A DNA stretch of 16,176 nt from DASROJ01 sp035646975 (GTDB taxonomy: Bacteria > Acidobacteriota > Polarisedimenticolia > JACPZX01 > DASXTC01): NCBI GenBank assembly GCA_035646975.1, contig DASROJ010000321.1:1-16176 (forward strand), in the 5' to 3' direction. Each line of letters begins with the position of its first letter. Within the stretch, counting starts at the first letter, position 1. Under the pieces are notes generated by a model, which worked only from the letters and a program-made list of their open reading frames with translations, was not told the origin of the DNA and did no database searches. A program made the translations under genes and the position numbers. Positions 7,561 to 14,008 of the stretch are shown here, piece by piece.

Positions 7561-8138
7561 GCCGTCTTCTCCTTCGCCAGGATCCATTCAACGGCATCGA
7601 GCAGGTCGGCCGCGATGTGCGCCGGCTCCAGGCCGCGTCTGGCCATTCTGAACTGAAGATCCCCCTTGCCGTAGCCGGTCAGCACCAGCACGCCAGGCAT
7701 GCCGGCGTTGCGCGCCGCCTCGATGTCCAGCACCGTGTCGCCGATCATATACGATGACGCCAGGTCCACGTCGTGCTCCCTGGCGGCGCGCTTCAGCATC
7801 CCCGCGCGCGGTTTGCGGCATTCACAGTCCTGACGCCACGGGGGCTCTCCTTCCTTCGGATGGTGCGGACAGAAGTAGATGCCGTCGAGCCGGGCCCCTC
7901 CCTGCTCGAGCCAGCGGCTCAGCGTGCCGTGCACCTCGTGCACCAGCGCTTCGTCGAACAGCCCGCGCGCGACGCCCGACTGGTTGGTGACGACGAATGC
8001 GAGGAACCCCGCGGCGTTGATCCTGCGGATCGCCTCGATGGAGCGTGGCAGCATCCGGTAGCGATCGATGTGGTTGATGTAACCGGTCTCGTCACTCACC
8101 GTGCCGTCCCGATCCATGAAAATCGCCCGTTTGCTCAC
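7557..8138 (-). CDS. gmhB: D-glycero-beta-D-manno-heptose 1,7-bisphosphate 7-phosphatase
   Basis: This HAD-family phosphatase removes the 7-phosphate from heptose 1,7-bisphosphate, between the RfaE1 and RfaE2 steps. The 193-residue length is normal for GmhB. Motif I is FMDRDGTVSDE with Asp9 as nucleophile and Asp11 as acid/base. Motif II is VVTNQSGVARG (about 49-59). The structural zinc site characteristic of GmhB is present: Cys90, His92, Cys105 and Cys107 in FCPHHP and DCECRKP. Motif IV is MIGDTVLDIEAA (131-142). The start is GTG 8138, overlapping the acyltransferase stop as GTGA; the stop overlaps the kinase start as GTGA. It might instead act in the GDP-heptose pathway, which uses a close homologue, but the rfaE1/rfaE2 neighbours point to ADP-heptose. 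Confidence 0.94.
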   Translation of the reverse strand: MSKRAIFMDRDGTVSDETGYINHIDRYRMLPRSIEAIRRINAAGFLAFVVTNQSGVARGLFDEALVHEVHGTLSRWLEQGGARLDGIYFCPHHPKEGEPPWRQDCECRKPRAGMLKRAAREHDVDLASSYMIGDTVLDIEAARNAGMPGVLVLTGYGKGDLQFRMARRGLEPAHIAADLLDAVEWILAKEKTA

Positions 8139-9172
8139 GATCGCTCCTCCGTGCCGGCGTTGTCGTTGCCGGGGTCGCCATGGTTGCCATGGTTGACATG
8201 GGTCCCGGGATGCCCGTCGTTCGCGCCCATGACGCCGGTCTCGTCATTCGAGGATCTCGGCTCGGCCTTCCGCTTCCGCAGGGTGGTTTTCCACCGCTTG
8301 TGCATCCAGAGCCAGCACTCAGGACGGGCGCGTACCTGCTGCTCGATGATCCGGGTGCAGGCCTGGGTGATCGCGGCGACGTCCCCCTCGCGGCTTCCCG
8401 TGCAGGCGATCTCGCTGACCGGCACTTCCGGCAGGTAGGTGACGCGATACCGACCGTCTTCCAGAGGCAGGCCGAAGGCCGGCACCACCGGCGAGCCGGT
8501 CTTGAGCGCCAGCAGCCCGAGCGTCGGCGTGGTGGCGGCCGGGCGGCCGAAGAAGTCGACAAAGACATGCTCGGTCCCGCGGATGTCCTGATCGATGACG
8601 ATGGCGACACACCAGCCGTTCCTGATCGCCTTGAGGATTCCTCGCACCGCGCTGCGTTTGTGAATCACGAGATTTCCCGATCGGATGCGACCCTCCAGCA
8701 GCAGGCGATCGAGCAGCGGATTGTCGAGCGGCCGGGTCACCATCGCCATCGGATAACCGAGCCATCCCTGCATCAGCGCAACCATCTCCCAGTTGCCCAG
8801 GTGCGCGGAGAATACGAACACCCCCTTGCCTTTGAGAAAGGCTTTGCGGAGGTGGTCGACTCCCTCATACTCGATCAACCTGTCCACATCCCGCGGATGG
8901 AGCGAACGCATCAGCAGGCAATCCACCGCCACCATGCCGAAATGGGCGAAGATCCGGCCGGTCAGTCTCCGCCGATCGTCCGGTGACATCGAGTCGCCAA
9001 AGGCGGCCGCCAGGTTCTCCAGCGCGATCCTCCTGTGCGTGGTGTCGACCATCCAGGCCAGCCGGCCAAGACCCCGTCCTGCCGCAAGGGCAGCGCGCCG
9101 GGGCACCAGCCGCAAGAGACGCGCCCCGGCCGCGATCGGGAGGTACTCGAGCCACGCGCGGGTCCGGTTCAT
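8135..9172 (-). CDS. lpxL: Lipid A late acyltransferase, LpxL/HtrB family
   Basis: This inner-membrane acyltransferase adds a secondary acyl chain to Kdo-lipid A from acyl-ACP. The product has 345 residues, with the extra length at the C-terminus. The catalytic HX4E/D motif is SAHLGNWE, with His124 and Glu129. Other family blocks are HRRIALENLAAAF (about 46-58), TRPLDNPLLDRL (about 146-157), VIDQDIRGTEHVFVDFFGRP (about 192-211) and the terminal RPECWLWMHKRWK (about 283-295). The start is ATG 9172, overlapping the lpxK stop as ATGA; the longer open frame to 9415 lies inside lpxK. From about residue 303 the tail becomes hydrophilic and rich in Gly, Asn, Asp and His, encoded partly by a 9-bp tandem repeat, and looks disordered. 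Family members include LpxL, LpxM and LpxP; which position or acyl chain this one uses cannot be read from sequence. Confidence 0.9.
   Translation of the reverse strand: MNRTRAWLEYLPIAAGARLLRLVPRRAALAAGRGLGRLAWMVDTTHRRIALENLAAAFGDSMSPDDRRRLTGRIFAHFGMVAVDCLLMRSLHPRDVDRLIEYEGVDHLRKAFLKGKGVFVFSAHLGNWEMVALMQGWLGYPMAMVTRPLDNPLLDRLLLEGRIRSGNLVIHKRSAVRGILKAIRNGWCVAIVIDQDIRGTEHVFVDFFGRPAATTPTLGLLALKTGSPVVPAFGLPLEDGRYRVTYLPEVPVSEIACTGSREGDVAAITQACTRIIEQQVRARPECWLWMHKRWKTTLRKRKAEPRSSNDETGVMGANDGHPGTHVNHGNHGDPGNDNAGTEERS
8177..8194. repeat. Two tandem copies of a 9-bp unit in the acyltransferase tail
   Basis: GCCATGGTT occurs twice in direct tandem, followed by a degenerate third copy (GACATGGGT, 8195-8203). 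On the minus strand the unit encodes Asn-His-Gly, giving NHGNHG within the disordered tail of the LpxL-type protein. The unit length keeps the reading frame, so copy-number change would alter tail length only. Confidence 0.8.
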
Positions 9173-10242
9173 GGCACCGCCCGGAGCAGCAGGGAGGCAA
9201 AGGCGGTGTCCTCGTCGATCGACATCTCGACCCGCAGCGCGAGCAGCGGTTCGATCCGCTTCGACGCGGCCGCGTCGGCCATGCGGGAAAGGTCCTTTTC
9301 CGTCGTCAACACGATGTCGGCCCTTGCCGCGGCCGCGGCGGCGGCCACACGCGAGAGCTCGGCGTCGGAAAAGCGGTGATGATCGGGAAAACGAATGGTC
9401 TCGACCACCATGCAACCCGCCGCCTCCGCGTCGCGGAAAAACCTCTCGGGGTGCGCGATGCCGGCGAAACAGACCGTGCGCGCTCCGCGGAGACTCTCGA
9501 GGGGCCGGACATCGCCAAGCGCCGCGTCGACCACGGCCACCGGACGGGTACGGGCGTGAAACACCGGCGCGCGTGCGCAGAAAGCGTCCCGCTGCCGGGC
9601 GATCGCCTCGAGCGCGCCGGGCCCTGACAGGTCGGAGCGTGTGATCACGATCGCACCGGCCCGGCTCATCGACGACAGCGGCTCGCGCAGATGTCCGGCC
9701 GGAAGCAGGCGTCCATTGCCGAACGGCTCGACCCCATCCAGCAGGAGGATGTCGAGGTCGCGGGCGAGGGCTCGATGCTGAAACCCGTCATCCAGTATCA
9801 CGCAGCCGGCCTGGAACATCGACACAGCCAGCTCGCCTCCATCGCGGCGTCGCCGCGAAACGATCACGGGAACCCCATCGCACAGACCGGCGAGCATCAC
9901 CGGCTCGTCGCCGACCTCCGTCGGGCCGGCGAGCGCCCCATTTCCCCTCGACACGACGCGCGCGCCGCCATCGTTCGAGCCGCCGTAACCGCGGCTGACA
10001 ATCACCGGGCGGGCGCCGCGGCGCGCGAGCAGCCCGGCCACCATGGCCACCATGGGCGTCTTGCCGGTGCCTCCGGTCGTCAGGTTCCCCACGCTGAGCA
10101 CCGGCACGGACAGGTGGTGCGCAGGGAAGATTCCTCGTTCGTACAGAAGGTTGCGCAGCGCCACCGCGCCGCCGTAAAGGGGCGCAAGCGGAGCGAGCCA
10201 GGACACGAGATGCTCTCGGCCGGACACCGCAGGCTCCGTCAT
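9169..10242 (-). CDS. lpxK: Tetraacyldisaccharide 4'-kinase
   Basis: LpxK phosphorylates the 4' position of tetraacyldisaccharide 1-phosphate to make lipid IVA, the acceptor for WaaA. It is a membrane-associated P-loop kinase; here the product has 357 residues. The N-terminal segment LVSWLAPLAPLYGGAVALRNLLYERG (about 12-37; shown as LVSWLAP...LLYERG) is the typical amphipathic and membrane-facing part. The P-loop is SVGNLTTGGTGKTP (about 50-63), followed by SRGYGG (about 83-88), GDEP (111-114), VILDDGFQHR (148-157) and CFAGIAHPERF (about 258-268). The late TTEKD (about 313-317) is also family-specific. I use ATG 10242, which starts 10 bases after the waaA stop. The open frame reaches an earlier codon at 10302, but that would overlap waaA by about 50 bases and adds a Ser/Pro-rich, non-conserved stretch. 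The stop overlaps the acyltransferase ATG. Confidence 0.95.
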   Translation of the reverse strand: MTEPAVSGREHLVSWLAPLAPLYGGAVALRNLLYERGIFPAHHLSVPVLSVGNLTTGGTGKTPMVAMVAGLLARRGARPVIVSRGYGGSNDGGARVVSRGNGALAGPTEVGDEPVMLAGLCDGVPVIVSRRRRDGGELAVSMFQAGCVILDDGFQHRALARDLDILLLDGVEPFGNGRLLPAGHLREPLSSMSRAGAIVITRSDLSGPGALEAIARQRDAFCARAPVFHARTRPVAVVDAALGDVRPLESLRGARTVCFAGIAHPERFFRDAEAAGCMVVETIRFPDHHRFSDAELSRVAAAAAAARADIVLTTEKDLSRMADAAASKRIEPLLALRVEMSIDEDTAFASLLLRAVP

Positions 10243-10252
10243 CCCGGCGATA

Positions 10253-11593
10253 CTAGCCGATGAAGGGGAGGATGTGGCGGATGGTTCTGGCCGTGGCGCC
10301 ACGATGGGCCTCGATCAGGGCACGGGCAGCGTTTCCCGCGCGTTGACGACGATCTGTGTCGGCCAGCAGGAGGCTCCAGGTCGAGGCAAGGTCGTCGGCC
10401 CCCGACACGCGGAAGCCGGCGCCGGCTTCGAGCAGAGCCTGGGCGACCGCGGCGAAGTTCTCGGTGTGCGGACCGAACAGCACCGGCACCCCTCTGGCTG
10501 CAGGCTCGATCAGGTTCTGCCCGCCCCGCGGCACCAGGCTTCCGCCCACGAACGCCGCCTGGCCTCTCGAATAAACGTCGGCCAGCTCCCCGATGCTGTC
10601 GAGCAGCAGCACGTCGTACGGGGCGCCGATGGTCGCGGAGCTGCGTCGGACAAAACGCAGCCTGCGACGTTCGAGCAGACGCGCCACGGCGTCGAATCGC
10701 TCCCTGTGCCGTGGCGCCAGAATCAGGATGGTCCCCTCGGCCCGGCGCGGGGCAAGCCTGTCGAAGGCGTCCAGCACGATCTCCTCTTCACCTTCCGATG
10801 TGCTGCCCGCCACGAGCACCCGGGCGCCGTCGGGGATGGGCAGCGCCGGGAGGGCGGAGCCGGAGCCATCCGCGCCGTCCCTGGGCGGGGCCGCGTCGAA
10901 TTTCATGTTGCCGGTCACCACGATGCGGTCCGCCGGGATTCCGATCGATCGCGCCCGTTCGGCATCGTCAGCCGTCTGCATGCAGGCCAGGCGCACGGCG
11001 CCGAGCGGCTCGCGCAGCATCCCGCGAAAGCGACGATAACGGCCATGCGAGCGATGCGAGATTCTGCCGTTGACGATGATCGCGGGAACCTGCCTTTGCG
11101 CGCACTGGCGCAGCAGCCCCGGCCAGATCTCCGTCTCGATCGCGATGAACAGGGAAGGGTTCACCCGGCCGAGCAGCCTGCGGACGATGGGCGCCCAGTC
11201 GATCGGGAAATGGAACACCCCTTCGAGCAGGGGCGATTGGATCGCCGCCGCGGCGTCACGACCGGCCGGCGTCGTGCTGGACAGCACGACATGCGGGGCG
11301 CGGTCCGTCCGGTCACCGGCGTTGCTGAAGAAATCCTGCAGCGACTCGAGAAGCGTCCGGGCGAGGATCACCTCGCCCACCGACACCGCCGGGATCCAGA
11401 CCGGTCTTCGGGACAGCGACGCCAGACGGGACACGAGCGGGGCGGGAAGCAGGCCGAGTCGCTCCAGGAAGTGGTCCCGGTACTCCGGGTGGCCGAGAGA
11501 TCGCAGCAGGTATCCAGGCGCCGCGGCGAAGGCGCCAAGTGGAATCAGGACATCGTAGAGCCCGACCTTGGAGTCGCGTCCGACCTTTGCCAG
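10253..11593 (-). CDS. waaA: 3-deoxy-D-manno-octulosonic acid transferase, probably CTG-initiated
   Basis: WaaA (KdtA, GT30 family) transfers Kdo from CMP-Kdo to lipid IVA at the inner membrane. From the proposed start the product has 446 residues. Glu74 in AVSVGE is the expected catalytic base. Further blocks are ETEIWPG (about 153-159), NGRIS (about 175-179), GNMKFD (about 228-233), GSTSEGEE (about 263-270), APRHRER (about 293-299), FVGGSLVPRGGQN (about 348-360) and GPHTENF (about 374-380). The only conventional start in the open frame is GTG 11434, which would give 393 residues. The 53 codons upstream still encode a WaaA-like N-terminus: a hydrophobic anchor (GLYDVLIPLGAFAAAPGYLL, residues 11-30) and YRDHFLERLG. 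CTG at 11593-11591 is preceded by GGAGG with a 7-base spacer, so I take it as the likely start. A frameshift or sequence error remains possible. This is the first gene of the envelope operon. Confidence 0.88.
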   Translation of the reverse strand: MAKVGRDSKVGLYDVLIPLGAFAAAPGYLLRSLGHPEYRDHFLERLGLLPAPLVSRLASLSRRPVWIPAVSVGEVILARTLLESLQDFFSNAGDRTDRAPHVVLSSTTPAGRDAAAAIQSPLLEGVFHFPIDWAPIVRRLLGRVNPSLFIAIETEIWPGLLRQCAQRQVPAIIVNGRISHRSHGRYRRFRGMLREPLGAVRLACMQTADDAERARSIGIPADRIVVTGNMKFDAAPPRDGADGSGSALPALPIPDGARVLVAGSTSEGEEEIVLDAFDRLAPRRAEGTILILAPRHRERFDAVARLLERRRLRFVRRSSATIGAPYDVLLLDSIGELADVYSRGQAAFVGGSLVPRGGQNLIEPAARGVPVLFGPHTENFAAVAQALLEAGAGFRVSGADDLASTWSLLLADTDRRQRAGNAARALIEAHRGATARTIRHILPFIG

Positions 11594-11600
11594 CGAGAGG

Positions 11601-11605
11601 CCTCC
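11601..11605 (-). promoter_or_regulatory. Shine-Dalgarno sequence for the proposed CTG start of waaA
   Basis: On the minus strand GGAGG lies seven bases before CTG 11593, which is ideal spacing. No ATG, GTG or TTG is in the waaA frame between the in-frame stop at 11623-11621 and GTG 11434. Nearby ATG codons on this strand belong to another frame, which closes after about 29 codons. Confidence 0.5.
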
Positions 11606-11647
11606 AGAAATCTCATAAGATCAAGAATTACCATACTTTAGATGGCG

Positions 11648-11676
11648 AGTCTAACAAGGCATGCATGCCCTGTCAA
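11648..11676 (-). promoter_or_regulatory. Sigma-70-like promoter of the waaA-lpxK-lpxL-gmhB-rfaE operon
   Basis: On the minus strand a perfect TTGACA (11676-11671) is followed after 17 bases by TAGACT (11653-11648), four of six matches to TATAAT. Transcription would begin near 11641, leaving a leader of about 48 bases before the proposed waaA CTG start. The region is AT-richer than the surrounding genes. The housekeeping consensus in this organism is unknown, so this is a pattern match and not a mapped start. Confidence 0.65.
11658..11669. promoter_or_regulatory. Perfect 12-bp palindrome within the waaA promoter spacer, possible operator
   Basis: GGCATGCATGCC reads the same on both strands and lies wholly between the -10 and -35 hexamers of the waaA promoter, where a bound dimer would block RNA polymerase. 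The half-site GCATGC appears again at 11702-11707, in the spacer of the candidate promoter facing the other way. A regulatory role is inferred from position only. Confidence 0.4.
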
Positions 11677-11690
11677 CGAATCGGGCCGCG

Positions 11691-11719
11691 TTGCCCGTGC
11701 TGCATGCCGAACCCATATT
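11691..11719 (+). promoter_or_regulatory. Candidate promoter for the histidine kinase/HD-GYP operon
   Basis: TTGCCC (11691-11696) is followed after 17 bases by CATATT (11714-11719), each four of six matches to the sigma-70 hexamers. Transcription would begin near 11726, about 43 bases before ATG 11769. It is weaker than the opposing waaA promoter. Confidence 0.35.
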
Positions 11720-11768
11720 ACCAGCCGATCAGATCGTCGAATTCTTGCAGCGAGGTCCGATAGCATCC

Positions 11769-12746
11769 ATGACTCAAACTCCTGGGGACCAGTTCGCCGC
11801 CGCGCTCGCGCATCAACTCAAGACGCCCGCCTCGGCCCTGCAGTCCGCCGCGTCCAACATCAGGCGGAACCTGCGAGGGCTCCTCGAGGATCTCGCCACC
11901 ATGGCGGGCGATGGGGCGGCGGGCGCCGCGATCATGCGCTTCGTCTCGCGTGTCGTATCGGAGCCCGCGCCTCCCCCGATGACCGGGTTGATGCCGGAAG
12001 CCAGGCTCGATGCGATCGCCCGGCGCCTGGCGGACGCCGGTCTGGGCGGAGACCTCGTGTCCGTGTCCGCCGCCCTCGTGCGGGGAGGGTGGGACACTTA
12101 CCTCGAGGAGATCGTTCCGTTGCTGCGCGCCGACCTGGCGTTGACCCTCGACGTGCTGGAGACCACGGCACGGCTGCGCGCCAACATGGCTTCGGTGGAA
12201 ATGTCCCTCAACCGGATCCGCGGCATTTCCGGTGCGCTGCGGTTGCTGGCTCGATCGGTGGAAGGATGCAACGCGGATCTCGGTCAAAGCATCCAGACGG
12301 CGGTTCAGCTTCTCAATGAGACGCTGCCATCCGGTGTGCTGGTCGTGATGCGTCTGGAGACGGCGTCCCTGGTGTCGGGACACACCGAGCTGCTTTGCGA
12401 AGTCTGGACGAATCTCGTCGTGAATGCCGTCCAGTCCGTGGGCGAAAAGGGGACGATCTCGATTGAGACCAGCCCCGGCGCCGATGGCAGCACCGTCGTA
12501 CGGGTGATCGATGACGGTCCGGGGATTCGGAAGGACCTGCTGGCAAGGGTGTTCGAGCCGTACTTCACCACCCGGAGCGTTGACGGGGGCACGGGTCTTG
12601 GCCTCGCCCTGACGCGTCAAATCGTGGAGAAGCTGGGCGGCACCATCTCGGTGGAATCACGCCCAGGACGCACCTGCTTCGAGGTGAGCCTCCTGAAGGC
12701 CCGATCCGTCGTGACCGGCGCCGCGACCCGTCGCGTGGAGGGATAA
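11769..12746 (+). CDS. Soluble sensor histidine kinase without a recognisable sensor domain
   Basis: This is a cytoplasmic histidine kinase of 325 residues. Phospho-acceptor His15 sits almost at the N-terminus in ALAHQLKTPASAL. A long helical insertion follows (about 35-125), including EARLDAIARRLADAGLGG, before the second dimerisation helix (about 120-160). This layout recalls kinases with a HELNNPA H-box that are often joined to a cyclic-nucleotide-binding domain; no such domain is present here. The ATPase domain is complete: N-box WTNLVVNAVQS (Asn215, Asn219), G1 DDGPGI (248-253), F-box FEPYFTT (262-268) and G2 GTGLGL (274-279). No membrane helix is visible. I prefer ATG 11769; the frame extends to ATG 11661, but that overlaps both promoters and has non-coding composition. 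The stop lies 3 bp before the response regulator gene, which is its obvious partner. Confidence 0.88.
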   Translation: MTQTPGDQFAAALAHQLKTPASALQSAASNIRRNLRGLLEDLATMAGDGAAGAAIMRFVSRVVSEPAPPPMTGLMPEARLDAIARRLADAGLGGDLVSVSAALVRGGWDTYLEEIVPLLRADLALTLDVLETTARLRANMASVEMSLNRIRGISGALRLLARSVEGCNADLGQSIQTAVQLLNETLPSGVLVVMRLETASLVSGHTELLCEVWTNLVVNAVQSVGEKGTISIETSPGADGSTVVRVIDDGPGIRKDLLARVFEPYFTTRSVDGGTGLGLALTRQIVEKLGGTISVESRPGRTCFEVSLLKARSVVTGAATRRVEG

Positions 12747-12749
12747 GTC

Positions 12750-13907
12750 ATGCCGGAGAAGGGCTACATCATCTGCGTGGACGATGATCTCGCGCTGCTG
12801 GAGTGTCTCTGGCAGCAGATCACCGACCTGCAGGGAAGCTCGCATGAAGTCGTGATGGCCAAGAGCGCCGAAGAGGCGCTGGGAATGATTTACGATCTTC
12901 ATCACCAGGGCAAGACGGTCGAGATGGTGATCTCCGACCTGATGATGCCAGGCATGACGGGCGACCGGTTCCTCGAGATCGTCAATGCGCGGTTTCCTCA
13001 GGTCATCAAGATCCTCCTGACCGGGTACACGGGGCTCGATTCGGCGCTTTACACGATCAACAACGCGAACCTGGACAAGTACATCTCCAAGCCCTGGCAA
13101 GTCGACGACCTGCAGCTCACGGTCTCGTCGCTGCTCAGGCAGTTTCACCTGCGGCGCGACAACCTCAGACTTCTCGGGGATCTTCAGGTGAGAAACCTCG
13201 AGCTCAGCGCGACGCTGCGCGACCTCCAGAAGGCCAACAAGCAGATCGATGTGAACTACGTCGAGACACTCCAGTCGCTGGCCACGGCCCTGGAGGCGAA
13301 GGACGCCTACACCGCGGGGCACTCGGAGCGCGTCGCGCGCTGGGGGATGATGATCGCGCGCAAGATCGGCCTGTCCGACGGTGAGGTGGAGGAAATCCGC
13401 AGAGTCGCCCTTCTGCATGACATCGGCAAGATCGGCATGCCCGAGAGAATCCTCAACAAGCCTGGCGCACTGACCCGGGAGGAGCTCGAGCTGGTGAAGT
13501 CGCACCCGGTCACCGGTGCCCAGATCCTCCAGCCGATTCGTTCCTTCCATCATTGCATCCCGATCGTCCGCCATCACCACGAGTGGTTCAACGGAAGGGG
13601 GTACCCGGACCGGGTCGGCGGCCAGGAGCTTCCGCTGTCGGTCTGGATAGCGGCGACGGCGGACGCCTTCGATGCCATGACCTCCAACCGGCCCTACCGG
13701 CGCATGCAGACGATGGAATTCGCCTTCCAGCAGCTGACCGCGGGCATGGGGACCCAGTTCAATCCGGAGTGCGTCAAGGCCCTGGTCGACCTTCTCAAAG
13801 AGCCGGGAGGCACCAGCGAACAGCTTCTGAAGGCCGCGGCGGCGGGTGACGCCGGCGCCTGCGCCATTCTCTCTCCGGTCGATCCCCGCTCGAAGTCCTC
13901 GCTCTGA
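12750..13907 (+). CDS. Response regulator with REC and HD-GYP domains (c-di-GMP phosphodiesterase)
   Basis: This is a two-component output protein of 385 residues. The REC domain (about 5-125) has the acidic cluster Asp11-13, phospho-acceptor Asp63 (ISDLMMPGMTGD), Thr91 and Lys114 in SKPW. A helical, probably coiled-coil linker (about 130-170) leads to an HD-GYP domain (about 170-350). Metal-site residues include His191 (AGHSERV), His223-Asp224 (LLHDIGKIG), His252 (KSHP), His276-His277 and Asp305 (ATADAFDAM). The GYP loop reads HHHEWFNGRGYPD, with the GYP itself intact at 284-286. The likely reaction is hydrolysis of c-di-GMP to pGpG or GMP. The SD-like GGAGGG lies at the end of the kinase gene, 3 bp away, so the pair is one operon. 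The last 30 residues (Ala/Gly-rich, then Ser/Pro) look disordered. Regulation by phosphorylation from the upstream kinase is inferred from adjacency. Confidence 0.93.
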   Translation: MPEKGYIICVDDDLALLECLWQQITDLQGSSHEVVMAKSAEEALGMIYDLHHQGKTVEMVISDLMMPGMTGDRFLEIVNARFPQVIKILLTGYTGLDSALYTINNANLDKYISKPWQVDDLQLTVSSLLRQFHLRRDNLRLLGDLQVRNLELSATLRDLQKANKQIDVNYVETLQSLATALEAKDAYTAGHSERVARWGMMIARKIGLSDGEVEEIRRVALLHDIGKIGMPERILNKPGALTREELELVKSHPVTGAQILQPIRSFHHCIPIVRHHHEWFNGRGYPDRVGGQELPLSVWIAATADAFDAMTSNRPYRRMQTMEFAFQQLTAGMGTQFNPECVKALVDLLKEPGGTSEQLLKAAAAGDAGACAILSPVDPRSKSSL

Positions 13908-13944
13908 GCCACGATTCGCCCCGTTCGCCTCGGGCGCGCCCTCG

Positions 13945-13972
13945 TTGACCCACCCGGGCATCGACATATACT
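13945..13972 (+). promoter_or_regulatory. Sigma-70-like promoter of the cysteine desulfurase gene
   Basis: TTGACC (13945-13950) and TATACT (13967-13972) are each five of six matches to the sigma-70 consensus, separated by 16 bases. Transcription would start near 13979, just before the ribosome binding site GGAGGTG at 13994-14000. The site lies in the 101-bp gap after the HD-GYP gene, so the desulfurase need not be co-transcribed with the signalling pair. I see no terminator hairpin with a T-run in the gap. Confidence 0.6.
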
Positions 13973-14008
13973 TGTCATCGGTTCTCGAGTGCGGGAGGTG
14001 AAGGCGCC

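Noticed and set aside
11533..11627. Leader-peptide-like ORF before waaA on the minus strand (starts with MVILDLMRFLEAS, about 29 codons)
   Set aside because: It overlaps the WaaA-like N-terminal coding sequence in another frame and has no run of regulatory codons or attenuator hairpin. It is kept only as evidence for the frameshift alternative at waaA.
10274..11641. Long open frame of 455 codons on the plus strand
   Set aside because: It lies antisense to waaA, whose conserved blocks are unmistakable; its translation is Arg/Gly/His-rich with no motifs, as expected for the opposite strand of a GC-rich gene.
11661..11768. Upstream ATG start for the histidine kinase
   Set aside because: It would place the coding region over both divergent promoters and the palindrome, and the extra 36 residues have no conserved features. 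ATG 11769 starts just before the H-box helix.
13932..13941. GGGCGCGCCC palindrome after the HD-GYP gene as a terminator
   Set aside because: It is a gapless 10-bp palindrome with no loop and no following T-run; such GC palindromes are common in this composition.
12657..13967. Open frame of 436 codons on the minus strand
   Set aside because: It is antisense to the HD-GYP response regulator, with no recognisable motif and biased, shadow-like composition.
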